Source of the DNA: Candidatus Methylopumilus universalis
Lineage (GTDB): Bacteria > Pseudomonadota > Gammaproteobacteria > Burkholderiales > Methylophilaceae
Direction of reading: 5' to 3'
DNA: 64,000 nucleotides
Assembly (NCBI RefSeq): GCF_006365315.1
Contig: NZ_CP040968.1
Coordinates: 62,001-126,000, forward strand
Below, piece after piece: positions 24,404 to 34,102 of the stretch. Within the stretch, counting starts at the first letter, position 1, and each line of letters opens with the position of its first letter. The position numbers and the translations under genes are program-made. The notes below the pieces were generated by a model, which saw nothing but the letters and a program-made list of their open reading frames with translations, made no database searches and was not told the DNA's origin.

Positions 24404-25297
24404 TCATGATTTCTTTTTAGCTCTTGGATGTGCTTTATCGTAAATATTTGCAAGATGCTGAAAGTCAAGATGGGTATAAACTTGCGTGGTGCTGATATTG
24501 GCATGACCTAACATTTCTTGCACTGCTCTTAAATCTTGACTTGATTGCAAAACGTGTGAGGCAAAGCTATGTCTTAATAAATGAGGGTGAACCGTACTAT
24601 CAATACCTTGCTTGATAGCCCACATTTGAATGCGATACTGAATAGCGCGAGCTGTCATGCGCTTACCACGCTCCGTAATAAATAAGGCATCCATTGATTT
24701 GTCATCTGTTTTGATAGTTGCACGTTTTTCAATCCAAGATTGAATGGCATGCATTGCTTTTTGGCCTATAGGGACCATACGCATTTTATTGCCTTTGCCG
24801 GTGACAGTGATAACACCTTCTTGAAGATCGAGATCGTTGATATTGACATTTACTGCTTCACTTAAACGTAGTCCAGATGAATAAAATAATTCTAAAAAGG
24901 CTTTATCTCTTAACCCTAGTAATGTGGTGTCATCAATAGATACGAGTTTAACCATCTGCTCAATTGATAAAGTTTGCGGTAATGTCTTGGCACTCTTGGG
25001 TGCGTGGACATCTTTGACAGGATTTTCTTTAAACTGGTGGCGCTCAATCAGGTAATTAAAAAATCCTCGCCATGCAGACAACATACGTGCGATAGATTTG
25101 CCATGGAGTCCTTGGCTATTAAGTTTAGCACTTGCTCGTCTGATGTCTTGGATAGAAAAGGATTCAAAACGATCATGCTCGACAAGAACTACAAGCTGGG
25201 CAAGATCATGGGCATAACTTTTAATTGAGTTGCTGCTAAGACCTTTTTCAAAGGTGAGGTAATCGATATAGCTTTTTTGGAAGTGATTATGTTCCAT
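24404..25297 (-). CDS. xerC: Tyrosine recombinase XerC
   Basis: A 297-residue site-specific recombinase that resolves chromosome dimers at dif together with XerD. The catalytic set is complete: Arg144 (SGLRLSEA), Lys168, His239 and Arg242 (HPHLLRHSF), His265 (LGHANIS) and the nucleophile Tyr274 (TQVYTHLD). The N-terminal SAM-like DNA-binding domain covers about 1-90. It sits five bases after dapF, whereas the usual DUF484 gene between them is missing. No integrase or mobile element context is visible, so a housekeeping role is clear. Confidence 0.95.
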   Translation of the reverse strand: MEHNHFQKSYIDYLTFEKGLSSNSIKSYAHDLAQLVVLVEHDRFESFSIQDIRRASAKLNSQGLHGKSIARMLSAWRGFFNYLIERHQFKENPVKDVHAPKSAKTLPQTLSIEQMVKLVSIDDTTLLGLRDKAFLELFYSSGLRLSEAVNVNINDLDLQEGVITVTGKGNKMRMVPIGQKAMHAIQSWIEKRATIKTDDKSMDALFITERGKRMTARAIQYRIQMWAIKQGIDSTVHPHLLRHSFASHVLQSSQDLRAVQEMLGHANISTTQVYTHLDFQHLANIYDKAHPRAKKKS

Positions 25298-25302
25298 AAG
25301 TT

Positions 25303-26148
25303 TTAAGTGATCTCAATATCTCCCTCATAGAGAGTGACAGCCGGGCCTTTCATCATTACAGGATATGAAGATCCTTTCCAATCGATAGATAATGATCCTC
25401 CTGGCATATCAACTTTCACAGGTGATATAAGTAAATGACGTTTGATTCCTGATACTACCGCAGCGCATGCCCCTGTTCCACAAGCAAGTGTTTCGCCTGC
25501 GCCTCTTTCAAAGACACGCAAACGAATATGATGAGACGATACAATTTCCATAAACCCAACATTGACGCGCTTTGGAAAAAGCTCATGTGATTCCAAATAA
25601 GCACCTAATATTTCAACATGAGCTTGTTGAGTATCTTTGACTGTGATCACTGCGTGAGGGTTGCCCATGGATAAAACTGCCATATTGATTGTTTCTTTTT
25701 GATGCGGTAAATCTATTGAAATAGGGTATTCATTTTTTTCGACATCTGAAATAAATGGAATAAGTTTAGGATTAAAAATAGGCTCACCCATATTCACTTC
25801 AATCAGATGCTCAGCGTCTTCAGTGAGCTCAATAACACCTGATTTTGTTTCCACGCGAATGGATTGTTTATCAGTTAAGTGCTTATCTTTTACAAATCGG
25901 TAAAAACAACGCGCACCATTGCCACATTGCTCAACCTCACCACCATCTTGATTAAAAATACGATATTTGAAATCAACGTTTTCAAGGGCTGTATGCTCAA
26001 CAACGAGAAGCTGATCAAATCCGATCCCGAGTTGTCTGTGAGATAAAGATTGAATCGTATCTTTAGATAACTGGAAAGGAGACTTAGTATGATCGAGCAC
26101 TACAAAGTCATTACCAATCCCATGCATTTTTGTAAAATGAAGTTTCAT
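25303..26148 (-). CDS. dapF: Diaminopimelate epimerase
   Basis: Converts LL- to meso-diaminopimelate for lysine and peptidoglycan. The 281-residue protein has both catalytic cysteines, Cys75 in EQCGNGARCF and Cys223 in ETLACGTGACA, and the N-terminal FTKMHGIGNDFVV. It is the standard length. It lies 14 bases after the lpxL-like gene and directly before xerC, all leftward and probably cotranscribed. Confidence 0.98.
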   Translation of the reverse strand: MKLHFTKMHGIGNDFVVLDHTKSPFQLSKDTIQSLSHRQLGIGFDQLLVVEHTALENVDFKYRIFNQDGGEVEQCGNGARCFYRFVKDKHLTDKQSIRVETKSGVIELTEDAEHLIEVNMGEPIFNPKLIPFISDVEKNEYPISIDLPHQKETINMAVLSMGNPHAVITVKDTQQAHVEILGAYLESHELFPKRVNVGFMEIVSSHHIRLRVFERGAGETLACGTGACAAVVSGIKRHLLISPVKVDMPGGSLSIDWKGSSYPVMMKGPAVTLYEGDIEIT

Positions 26149-26162
26149 AAAATGATTGTCTC

Positions 26163-27002
26163 TTATTTGTTTGGCTTTTTAAATCGTTGATAATTCCAAA
26201 GATACTGTGTTGGATATTTTCGAATGAGCATCTCAAGTCGATTATTAATACCTTGGGGGGAGTGATCTTGACCCAAAGGTTCAATATAGACTTCGTATCC
26301 CTGGCCTCCAGAAAGTCTATGACCAAAACCAATCAGGACAGCGGCATTCGAAGATTCTGCAAGCTTAGAAACAAGAGTCATAGTATAGGCGGGTGTATTA
26401 AAAAATTGAGCCCATACGCCCTGACCTTCATTGGGCACTTGATCAGGCAAGACACCAATCGCTTCACCCTTTTTTAACGCTTGCATTAATTGCTTAACGC
26501 CATGGAGGTTTGCTTCAGCAAGATGAATTTGGGGGTGACGCCTTCCAGATAAAACAATATTTGCAAGCCAGTTATGTTTTGGACGTTTGAATAGAACTGT
26601 GATGGGTTGAAAGTTTGCGTAGTATTGTGCGGTAATTTCAAAACAGCCTAAATGAGGAGTTAAAAAAATAATACCCTTTTTCTTTTTGAGGGCAGCTTCA
26701 ACATGCTGCCATCCGTAACATTGTTTGACCCAGCGAAAATTTTTTTGAGGTGAGTTAAACCAAATCGCAGGGGCTTCCATAAGACACTTTCCAATTTCGC
26801 GGATCGATAATTGTGTAAGTTTTTTTAAATCGTTTTCATCGGATGAAATAGAAGCACGTTTTAAATTAGCATCTATACGCTCTTTAAATCGACGATCAAA
26901 TTGATAAGCGACTCGACCTAAAAATCCCCCTAATCCATGCAAGATAAAGAGAGGTAATTGAAAGAATATGGTAATGAAAAATAAGGATAGTCTTGATAGC
27001 AT
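26163..27002 (-). CDS. lpxL: LpxL/HtrB family lipid A acyltransferase
   Basis: A 279-residue inner-membrane enzyme with an N-terminal hydrophobic anchor. It transfers a secondary acyl chain to Kdo-lipid A. The HX4E catalytic motif is HLGCFE (His117, Glu122), and the LLPDQVPNEGQGVWAQFF-like segment follows about 100 residues later. Whether laurate or another chain is used cannot be seen. It starts the leftward lpxL-dapF-xerC group and is divergent from metK. Confidence 0.9.
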   Translation of the reverse strand: MLSRLSLFFITIFFQLPLFILHGLGGFLGRVAYQFDRRFKERIDANLKRASISSDENDLKKLTQLSIREIGKCLMEAPAIWFNSPQKNFRWVKQCYGWQHVEAALKKKKGIIFLTPHLGCFEITAQYYANFQPITVLFKRPKHNWLANIVLSGRRHPQIHLAEANLHGVKQLMQALKKGEAIGVLPDQVPNEGQGVWAQFFNTPAYTMTLVSKLAESSNAAVLIGFGHRLSGGQGYEVYIEPLGQDHSPQGINNRLEMLIRKYPTQYLWNYQRFKKPNK

Positions 27003-27004
27003 AA

Positions 27005-27034
27005 TTGTATTTAAAGCTGATATTTTGCTATTCT
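27005..27034 (+). promoter_or_regulatory. Promoter of metK
   Basis: TTGTAT (27005-27010), 18 bases, then TATTCT (27029-27034) preceded by TG one base away, an extended -10. The leader to the ATG is about 30 bases, too short for a SAM riboswitch. Confidence 0.65.
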
Positions 27035-27069
27035 AAACGCTTTACGTAATTTAGAACTTGGAAAAAACC

Positions 27070-28227
27070 ATGAGCGAGCATTTATTTACTTCGGAATCTG
27101 TTTCCGAGGGCCATCCAGATAAAGTAGCTGATCAGATATCAGATGCGATCCTTGATGCTATCTTAGAACAAGACCCTACGGCTCGTGTTGCAGCTGAAAC
27201 ATTAACAAACACAGGGCTTGTTGTATTAGCAGGAGAGATCACCACGACAGCTAATGTGGATTACATTAAAGTTGCTCGCGATACGATTCGTTACATTGGC
27301 TATGACAATACTGATTACGGCATTGATTATAAAGGCTGTGCTGTCCTTGTCGCTTATGACAAGCAGTCGCCTGATATTGCGCAGGGTGTGGATGGTGCTT
27401 TAGATGACCCACTAGACCAAGGCGCAGGTGATCAAGGTTTAATGTTTGGTTATGCCTGTGATGAAACAGCGCAGTTGATGCCAATGCCTATTTGGCTATC
27501 TCACCGTTTAATGGAAAGGCAATCTTATTTAAGAAAAGATGGCAGGCTTCCATGGTTGCGTCCGGATGCTAAGGCACAAGTCACTTTAAAGTATAAAGAT
27601 CATAAGCCGCATTCGATTGACACAGTTGTGCTCTCAACTCAGCATGATCCAGAGGTATCTCTCGAGACCATTCGGGAATCAGTGATTGAGGAAATTATTA
27701 AACCTATTTTGCCTAAAGAGCTTATTAAAGGGGACATCAAGTACCTTGTAAATCCTACAGGTCGATTTGTCATTGGCGGGCCTCAGGGTGATTGTGGACT
27801 CACTGGACGTAAAATCATTGTGGATACCTACGGCGGTTCAGCACCTCATGGCGGCGGGGCTTTTTCAGGAAAAGATCCAAGTAAAGTCGATCGTTCAGCG
27901 GCCTATGCAGCTCGCTATGTCGCTAAAAATATTGTGGCAGCAGGCTTGGCTTCTCGTTGTTTAGTGCAAATTTCATATGCGATTGGTGTTGCAAGACCGA
28001 CCTCGGTCATGCTGGAAACTTACGGCACAGGTAAGATTGCAGACGACAAATTGACCGCATTAGTTCTTGAGCATTTTGATTTAAGACCTAAAGGCATTGT
28101 GAAAATGCTTGATTTATTGCGTCCCATTTATAAGAAAACGGCGGCTTATGGACATTTTGGACGTGACGAGCCAGAATTCTCATGGGAATCAGCAGATAAA
28201 GCTCAAATCCTTAAATCAGCAAGTTAA
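27070..28227 (+). CDS. metK: S-adenosylmethionine synthetase
   Basis: Makes SAM from methionine and ATP in the cytoplasm. The 385-residue sequence has GHPDK (14-18), the hexapeptide-like [12 protein letters not shown], and the glycine-rich P-loop [19 protein letters not shown]. The ATG at 27070 gives the canonical N-terminus [17 protein letters not shown]; a TTG four codons upstream is in frame but unlikely. The gene heads the methyl-cycle block metK, SAH riboswitch, ahcY, metF, although ahcY has its own promoter. Confidence 0.98.
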   Translation: MSEHLFTSESVSEGHPDKVADQISDAILDAILEQDPTARVAAETLTNTGLVVLAGEITTTANVDYIKVARDTIRYIGYDNTDYGIDYKGCAVLVAYDKQSPDIAQGVDGALDDPLDQGAGDQGLMFGYACDETAQLMPMPIWLSHRLMERQSYLRKDGRLPWLRPDAKAQVTLKYKDHKPHSIDTVVLSTQHDPEVSLETIRESVIEEIIKPILPKELIKGDIKYLVNPTGRFVIGGPQGDCGLTGRKIIVDTYGGSAPHGGGAFSGKDPSKVDRSAAYAARYVAKNIVAAGLASRCLVQISYAIGVARPTSVMLETYGTGKIADDKLTALVLEHFDLRPKGIVKMLDLLRPIYKKTAAYGHFGRDEPEFSWESADKAQILKSAS

Positions 28228-28249
28228 ATATTTGAACTTTAGTAAGTAT

Positions 28250-28278
28250 TTGAGTCCTAATTACTTTTAATTTATAAT
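28250..28278 (+). promoter_or_regulatory. Promoter of the ahcY-metF operon
   Basis: TTGAGT (28250-28255), 17 bases, then a perfect TATAAT (28273-28278). The predicted start, near 28285, coincides with the first bases of the SAH riboswitch. Confidence 0.82.
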
Positions 28279-28285
28279 GCAATTC

Positions 28286-28362
28286 TTCTGAGGAACGCTG
28301 CGAGGTTTTTTCATAAAATCCCAGGCTCAGATTACAAGTTTACTTGTAAACGGCGTTCACCA
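28286..28362 (+). promoter_or_regulatory. S-adenosylhomocysteine (SAH) riboswitch
   Basis: The element reads CTGAGGAACGCTGCGA, then CCAGGCTCAG, then AACGGCGTTCACC. This is the SAH riboswitch consensus, with paired GAACGC/GCGTTC and CTGAG/CTCAG stems. It precedes ahcY, its classic target, and switches expression on when SAH accumulates. Confidence 0.93.
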
Positions 28363-28375
28363 ATTTATAACCGTG

Positions 28376-28417
28376 CCAGTCACGGGATGTTGGTGGATAC
28401 CGAAACATCCCAGCTGG
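28376..28417 (+). other. Hairpin between SAH riboswitch and ahcY
   Basis: GGGATGTT (28384-28391) pairs with AACATCCC (28404-28411), and CCAG/CTGG extend the stem. No T-run follows, so it is not a simple terminator. It may be part of the expression platform controlling access to the AAAAGGA ribosome site at 28431. Confidence 0.5.
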
Positions 28418-28444
28418 TCACTTAGCATTCAAAAGGAATTTAAA

Positions 28445-29866
28445 ATGAATACAGTGACTAACCAAAATTTAAATACACAAGACTATCTTATTGCCGATAT
28501 TAATCAGGCTGACTTTGGCCGCAAAGAAATTACCATTGCAGAAACTGAAATGCCAGGTCTCATGGCTATTCGTGAAGAATATTCAAAAACAAAACCATTA
28601 AAAGGTGCCCGCATTAGCGGCTCACTTCATATGACGATTCAAACAGCAGTGCTCATTGAGACACTTAAAGATTTGGGAGCCGAGGTGAGATGGGCATCTT
28701 GCAATATCTACTCAACACAAGATCATGCAGCAGCAGCTATAGCTAAAAGCGGCACACCTGTCTTTGCTTTTAAAGGTGAAACACTTGATCAGTATTGGGA
28801 ATACACGCATCGTATTTTTGAATGGAGCGATGGCGGCTATACCAACATGATTCTTGATGATGGTGGTGATGCAACTTTACTTCTTCACTTAGGTACGCGC
28901 GCTGAAAAAGATGCCGCATTGATTTCGAAGCCTTCAAGCGAAGAAGAGATTTCACTTTTTAATTCAATCAAGCAAAAGTTAGCAACAGATCCTCATTGGT
29001 ATTCTGAAAGGCTTAAACACGTTCAAGGGGTAACCGAAGAAACGACTACAGGTGTTCATCGTTTATATCAAATGCATAAAGAGGGTAAATTAGCTTTCCC
29101 TGCAATTAATGTTAATGATTCAGTGACTAAATCTAAATTTGATAACCTTTATGGCTGTCGTGAATCTTTAGTAGATGCTATTAAACGTGCAACGGACGTA
29201 ATGATTGCAGGTAAGGTAGCTGTTGTGGCTGGATATGGAGATGTAGGTAAGGGTTCAGCACAAGCACTCCGCGCTTTATCGGCACAAGTATGGGTCACTG
29301 AAATCGATCCTATTTGTGCACTTCAAGCTGCAATGGAAGGTTACCGAGTCGTGACTATGGATTACGCCGCTGAACATGCCGATATTTTTGTAACAGCTAC
29401 AGGTAATTATCATGTCATTACTCATGACCATATGTCGCGTATGAAACATCAAGCAATCGTTTGTAATATTGGCCACTTCGATAATGAAATTGATGTGGCG
29501 TCTTTAAGTGATTGCAAATGGGAAGAAATCAAACCGCAAGTGGACCACGTGATTTTTAAAGACGGTAAACGAATCATCTTGCTTGCAAAAGGTAGGCTCG
29601 TGAATTTAGGATGCGGCACAGGGCATCCAAGTTATGTAATGAGCTCTTCATTCGCAAATCAAACGATTGCTCAGATTGAATTATTTGCGCACTCTGAGAA
29701 ATATCCGGTTGGCGTATATACATTGCCGAAACATTTAGACGAGAAAGTTGCTCGCTTACAATTGAAAAAATTAAATGCGGAACTTACGACTTTGTCTGAA
29801 GTGCAGGCTAATTATATTGGCGTTAAAGAAGAAGGACCTTACAAGCCTGAGCAATATCGTTATTAA
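28445..29866 (+). CDS. ahcY: S-adenosylhomocysteine hydrolase
   Basis: Splits SAH into adenosine and homocysteine, removing the product inhibitor of methyltransferases. The 473-residue protein has the NAD-binding GYGDVGKG (263-270), the substrate region [13 protein letters not shown], and the C-terminal PEQYRY that completes the cofactor site. I choose the ATG at 28445, with AAAAGGA upstream, rather than an open frame extending into the riboswitch. metF follows with two bases between, so the two are coupled. Confidence 0.98.
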   Translation: MNTVTNQNLNTQDYLIADINQADFGRKEITIAETEMPGLMAIREEYSKTKPLKGARISGSLHMTIQTAVLIETLKDLGAEVRWASCNIYSTQDHAAAAIAKSGTPVFAFKGETLDQYWEYTHRIFEWSDGGYTNMILDDGGDATLLLHLGTRAEKDAALISKPSSEEEISLFNSIKQKLATDPHWYSERLKHVQGVTEETTTGVHRLYQMHKEGKLAFPAINVNDSVTKSKFDNLYGCRESLVDAIKRATDVMIAGKVAVVAGYGDVGKGSAQALRALSAQVWVTEIDPICALQAAMEGYRVVTMDYAAEHADIFVTATGNYHVITHDHMSRMKHQAIVCNIGHFDNEIDVASLSDCKWEEIKPQVDHVIFKDGKRIILLAKGRLVNLGCGTGHPSYVMSSSFANQTIAQIELFAHSEKYPVGVYTLPKHLDEKVARLQLKKLNAELTTLSEVQANYIGVKEEGPYKPEQYRY

Positions 29867-29868
29867 TC

Positions 29869-30705
29869 ATGGCTAAGAAAATTTCTTACAGTTTCGAGTT
29901 TTTTCCTCCCAATACACCGGAAGGTATTAAGAACTTAAAAGATACTCGTCAGCAACTCTCTGCATTTAAGCCCGAATTTTACTCGGTGACATTTGGTGCA
30001 GGGGGCTCTACGAGAGATCGGACGCTTGAAACAGTATTAGAAATAAAACAAGAAGGCTTTAATGCAGTACCTCATATTTCAGGTATTTCATCGACAAAAG
30101 CAGAAATTAAAACTTTACTTGATCTCTACCAGCAAAATAATATTAAGCATCTTGTAGCCTTGAGAGGTGATGTGCCGCAAGGAGCATTGCCAAGTGGAGA
30201 GTTTAAACATGCTAATGAATTAGTAAGTTTTATTCGACAAGAAACTAATGATTACTTTCATATTGAAGTAGCAGCCTATCCTGAATATCATCCTGAAGCG
30301 CCCTCAGCACAAATAGACATTCAAAACTTTAAAAATAAAGTGGATGCTGGGGCCAATTCGGCTATTACACAATTCTTTTTTAATGCCGATGCATATTTTA
30401 GATTTATGGATGAATGCTTAATTGCAGATATTGATGTGCCGATTATTCCAGGTGTTATGCCAATTTATAACATTAATCAATTAGCTCGCTTCGCATCTAA
30501 TTGCGGCGCAGAAATTCCTCGCTGGCTCAGAATTAAATTAGAGAGCTATGGGGACGACTTACCCTCATTAAGATCATACGGTGTAGATGTGATATCTGAA
30601 CTTTGTGAAACGTTGATTGGATGGGACGTACCGAGCTTACATTTTTATACGTTAAACCAAGCAGGCATTATTTCCCGCATCATTCAAAATATAGAAAGTA
30701 CTTAG
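29869..30705 (+). CDS. metF: 5,10-methylenetetrahydrofolate reductase
   Basis: Reduces methylene-THF to methyl-THF for methionine synthesis, using FAD. The 278 residues begin SYSFEFFPPNTPEG, a family signature, and include SVTFGAGGSTRDRT, LVALRGD and the QFFFNADAY segment. Full length. It shares the riboswitch-controlled ahcY transcript, so methyl-THF supply and SAH clearance rise together. Its stop overlaps the smg gene on the opposite strand by four bases. Confidence 0.97.
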   Translation: MAKKISYSFEFFPPNTPEGIKNLKDTRQQLSAFKPEFYSVTFGAGGSTRDRTLETVLEIKQEGFNAVPHISGISSTKAEIKTLLDLYQQNNIKHLVALRGDVPQGALPSGEFKHANELVSFIRQETNDYFHIEVAAYPEYHPEAPSAQIDIQNFKNKVDAGANSAITQFFFNADAYFRFMDECLIADIDVPIIPGVMPIYNINQLARFASNCGAEIPRWLRIKLESYGDDLPSLRSYGVDVISELCETLIGWDVPSLHFYTLNQAGIISRIIQNIEST

Positions 30706-31163
30706 TGTAAAACTAAGTTGTGATCTTGGTAGATTGCATCTTCGATAAATAAAAAGTCTTTTTCACGACCTTCATTCCAAAGCGCCATCATCACAATCCA
30801 ACGCATTTCCTCGATATTAATATGCTCTTGTTTCAGTGCCATAGCTCGATCCAGGATAATTTCTCGTTCATTTGTGTCAAGCACCTTGGCTTGTTCTAGG
30901 AATAATACAAAACCTAAGCTTTCAGCACTTATCTTTTTTTGTTCATTCTCGGAGTACATGCGATAGCCCAAGGAAGAACATGCGTTATTTTTTACAGGGA
31001 TGGCATTAGTCATTGCTTTTAGCTGATTAAACCAAGTAAAGGCATTTTCAATATCTTGATTATCAAATCCGGCAGCTTCAAGTTCTGCAGTAATGCTTTT
31101 GAAGTCAGGCAAATTTTGCGTACTCAGATAATTTTCAAACATATAGATCAGCAGTTCTAGCAT
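30702..31163 (-). CDS. smg: Smg family protein (DUF494)
   Basis: A 153-residue Smg/DUF494 protein of unknown function, recognised by the start ELLIYMFENYLS, the DNQDIENAFTWF helix and MRWIVMMALWNEGREKDFLF near the C-terminus. In most beta- and gammaproteobacteria it lies between dprA and topA and divergent from def-fmt. Here def-fmt is still divergent, but dprA is missing on one side and metF has replaced topA on the other. No interaction partner is evident. Confidence 0.93.
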   Translation of the reverse strand: MLELLIYMFENYLSTQNLPDFKSITAELEAAGFDNQDIENAFTWFNQLKAMTNAIPVKNNACSSLGYRMYSENEQKKISAESLGFVLFLEQAKVLDTNEREIILDRAMALKQEHINIEEMRWIVMMALWNEGREKDFLFIEDAIYQDHNLVLH

Positions 31164-31340
31164 AAAGATTCCTTTACGATAGTGAATGAAAAATTACTTA
31201 GAAGTAAGTGAAGGCTAAATGAATTTGAGTCAGGTAATTGAGCTATTAGCAAAGTATAATATTCTTAATATGTCTAATAAATTTAAGGTGTTTAGACCTT
31301 GTAGATAAGTTATCAGCAATAAATAAAATAATCAACATTT

Positions 31341-31853
31341 ATGGCAATTTTAAATATATTAAATTATCCTGACCCAAAACTGCATACTATTGCAAAACCA
31401 ATTGAGGTTGTGGATAACTCAATTAGGAAGCTTATCGATGATATGGCGGAAACGATGTATTCTGCGCCAGGCATAGGATTGGCTGCAACTCAAGTTGATC
31501 GTCATCTTCAATTAATTCTGGTGGATATTTCTGAAACAAAAGACAATTTAAAGGTTTTTATTAATCCTAAAATTATTGAATCATCAGGGCAGCAAGTATA
31601 TGAAGAGGGCTGTTTATCAGTGCCTGATGTTTTTGAATCAGTGAAACGTGCCGAACATATAAGAGTTCAAGCGCTTGATCGAGAAGGAAAATCTTTTGAG
31701 CTTGAAGCAGAGGGTTTATTGGCTGTTTGTATTCAGCATGAAATGGACCATCTTCTAGGTAAAGTATTTGTAGAATACTTATCATCATTAAAACGGAATC
31801 GCATCAAAATAAAAATGAAAAAACGCGCCAAAGAGCATTTGGTTAATGCTTAA
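31341..31853 (+). CDS. def: Peptide deformylase
   Basis: Removes the formyl group from nascent proteins. The three motifs are intact: GIGLAATQ (44-51), EEGCLSVP with metal ligand Cys91, and QHEMDHLLG with His133, Glu134 and His137. Length 170 residues, usual for bacterial type 1 enzymes. It opens a rightward run def-fmt-rsmB-DUF4390-ntrY-ntrX that is probably one operon. Confidence 0.98.
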   Translation: MAILNILNYPDPKLHTIAKPIEVVDNSIRKLIDDMAETMYSAPGIGLAATQVDRHLQLILVDISETKDNLKVFINPKIIESSGQQVYEEGCLSVPDVFESVKRAEHIRVQALDREGKSFELEAEGLLAVCIQHEMDHLLGKVFVEYLSSLKRNRIKIKMKKRAKEHLVNA

Positions 31854-31871
31854 TTTAGCGACATCTATATA

Positions 31872-32816
31872 GTGAATCCCTTAAAAATTATTTTTGCCGG
31901 CACTCCTGACTTTGCTGTCCCAGCTTTGCAGGCTCTTTATGATAAAAATTATAAGGTAGTTGGTGTTTTAACTCAGCCTGATAGGCCATCAGGCCGCGGT
32001 TTGAAGCTTCATCCGAGCCCCGTAAAGCTTAAAGCAAATGAATTAAGTATCCCTGTTTATCAGCCTTCAGAATTAAAAAGCCAACAATCATACGAGACTT
32101 TGGCGGCAATCGATTTCAATGTGATGATAGTGGCAGCCTATGGACTGATTATTCCCCAAGCCATTCTAGACCTTCCTTCTTTGGGTTGTTTTAATATACA
32201 TGCGTCTCTATTGCCGAGGTGGCGAGGTGCTGCTCCAATTCATCGTGCTATCTTGATAGGTGATAAGACAACCGGAGTCACTATTATGCGCGTAGTTCAA
32301 AAATTGGATGCGGGCGACATGGTTAAAAAAGCTGAAATTCAAATCAGCGAAAAGGATACAACTGAGCAGTTAACAAAAACACTTTCAATATTGGGCGCCA
32401 ATTTAATGACAGAAGTCATGGATGAATTAGCCAAGAAAGGTGAGCTTCAATCTTCGCCTCAAAATGAAGCGAATGTAACTTATGCCGAAAAAGTAACTAA
32501 AGAAGAGTCAAAAATTAATTGGCATGATCCCGCCTTAGTAATTGCAAGAAAAGTCAGAGCATTTAATTCATTTCCAGTTGCACAAACTGAATATCGTGAA
32601 GCTGTATGTAAAATTTGGCAGGCTGAGGTTGCCATAGACGCTAATGAAGATGCCAATATAGGCGAAATTATAAAGCTTGACGAATTTATTCATGTGAAAT
32701 GTGGTGAAGGTATCTTATCAATTAAAGAGCTTCAAATGCCCGGGGGGAAAAGACTTAAAGCCAAAGAATTCATTCTGGGGCATCGACCTATATTGGGAGA
32801 CGTCTTTAAGTCGTAA
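31872..32816 (+). CDS. fmt: Methionyl-tRNA formyltransferase
   Basis: Formylates initiator Met-tRNA using 10-formyl-THF. The 314-residue protein begins at a GTG (31872) with NPLKIIFAGTPDFAVPAL, the family N-terminus. The catalytic loop is NIHASLLPRWRGAAPIHRAI with the conserved Asn, His and, further on, Asp (KLDAGDM). The C-terminal OB-fold follows. It begins 18 bases after def. Confidence 0.97.
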   Translation: MNPLKIIFAGTPDFAVPALQALYDKNYKVVGVLTQPDRPSGRGLKLHPSPVKLKANELSIPVYQPSELKSQQSYETLAAIDFNVMIVAAYGLIIPQAILDLPSLGCFNIHASLLPRWRGAAPIHRAILIGDKTTGVTIMRVVQKLDAGDMVKKAEIQISEKDTTEQLTKTLSILGANLMTEVMDELAKKGELQSSPQNEANVTYAEKVTKEESKINWHDPALVIARKVRAFNSFPVAQTEYREAVCKIWQAEVAIDANEDANIGEIIKLDEFIHVKCGEGILSIKELQMPGGKRLKAKEFILGHRPILGDVFKS

Positions 32817-32821
32817 CTATT

Positions 32822-34102
32822 TTGCATCAATCTCAACTTATTGCAGCAGATTGTGTGTCCGAAGTTATAAAAGGACATAACTTAAATCAAGTTTTTGAAA
32901 GGCGTTTCGAACATCATCAGAATATTACGACACAACAAAAATCGGTTGCGATTTTTTTGGCATATGGGGCCATTCGATTTTTAGGTGAAAATCAATTTTT
33001 TATTCAGCAACTCATTGATAAAAAAATAACAAATAAAAAAATCGAAGCTTTACTTTGTGTTGCCTTATTTCAATTGAATCATGACCAATCCACTGATTTT
33101 ACAGTAGTGAATGAAGCTGTAGAGGCAGCTAAATTGATCAATAAATCCTGGGCAGGTTCTTTTGTAAATGGAGTATTAAGAAATTTTATTCGTCAAAAAG
33201 AAAATTTACAAACAGAATTAAAAAATAACGAAGAGGCTTTTTATTCATACCCCGTATGGTGGATTAATCTTATTAAGCAAAATTATCCCAAGGACTGGGA
33301 AAGTATATTATTGAATGGAAATAAGCACCCGCCCCTGACGTTGAGAATTAATGAAAGAAAAACTAATCTTAAGCAATATGAAGAAAAACTTAAATCAGAA
33401 GTGATTTCTTATCGAGTTTTAGGAAATACTGCATTAGAGCTGGCCCAGCCTACTCCTGTAGAAAAAATACCTGGATTTATGGATGGCGAAGTTTCTATCC
33501 AAGACTTTGGCGCTCAGCTTGCTGCAAAACTTTTAGATTTGCAAGATGGCCAGATTTGTCTTGATGCCTGCAGTGCGCCTGGCGGAAAAACTGGGCATAT
33601 GCTAGAAATTGCCGATATTGAGTTAGTGTCTATTGACCAGCAAAAAGACCGTCTATATAAAGTAAAGGAAAATTTAGAGAGATTGCACCTTCACGCCTAT
33701 TTGAAATGTGCAGATTTAACAGCAGTGAATACATGGTGGAATGAAAAATTATTTGACCGTATCTTACTAGACGCGCCATGTTCAGCATCGGGGGTCGTTA
33801 GGCGTCACGTAGATATAAAATGGTTAAGAAGGCCGCGTGATATTGAAATGTTTGCTAAACAACAAGAGGCTATGCTTGAAGCTATGTGGCAGCTATTAAA
33901 AAAGGGTGGTAAATTACTTTACGCGACATGCTCTATCTTTCATGATGAGAATCAGAAGGTTATAAATCATTTTATTAAAGAGCATACGGACGCAAAAGAA
34001 GTAAAATGGTCTGTTGATTCAGAATATAGAAAATATGAAAATCAACTAATACCAAGCGAAAATCATGACGGATTCTTTTATGCATTGCTTGAAAAAAATT
34101 AA
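32822..34102 (+). CDS. rsmB: 16S rRNA m5C967 methyltransferase RsmB
   Basis: Methylates C967 of 16S rRNA with SAM. The 426 residues include an N-terminal NusB-like domain (about 1-140) and a Rossmann methyltransferase domain with CSAPGGKTGHML, LDAPCSASG and the catalytic YATCSIF. It starts with TTG at 32822; no ATG lies before the conserved N-terminal helix. Its end overlaps the DUF4390 gene. Confidence 0.94.
   Translation: MHQSQLIAADCVSEVIKGHNLNQVFERRFEHHQNITTQQKSVAIFLAYGAIRFLGENQFFIQQLIDKKITNKKIEALLCVALFQLNHDQSTDFTVVNEAVEAAKLINKSWAGSFVNGVLRNFIRQKENLQTELKNNEEAFYSYPVWWINLIKQNYPKDWESILLNGNKHPPLTLRINERKTNLKQYEEKLKSEVISYRVLGNTALELAQPTPVEKIPGFMDGEVSIQDFGAQLAAKLLDLQDGQICLDACSAPGGKTGHMLEIADIELVSIDQQKDRLYKVKENLERLHLHAYLKCADLTAVNTWWNEKLFDRILLDAPCSASGVVRRHVDIKWLRRPRDIEMFAKQQEAMLEAMWQLLKKGGKLLYATCSIFHDENQKVINHFIKEHTDAKEVKWSVDSEYRKYENQLIPSENHDGFFYALLEKN

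Noticed and set aside
24404-25297. Tyrosine recombinase as integrase of a mobile element
   Set aside because: Sequence and context (after dapF) fit housekeeping XerC; there is no attachment site, phage gene or tRNA disruption.
27035-27069. SAM riboswitch before metK
   Set aside because: The leader after the promoter is only about 30 bases and contains no SAM aptamer motif.
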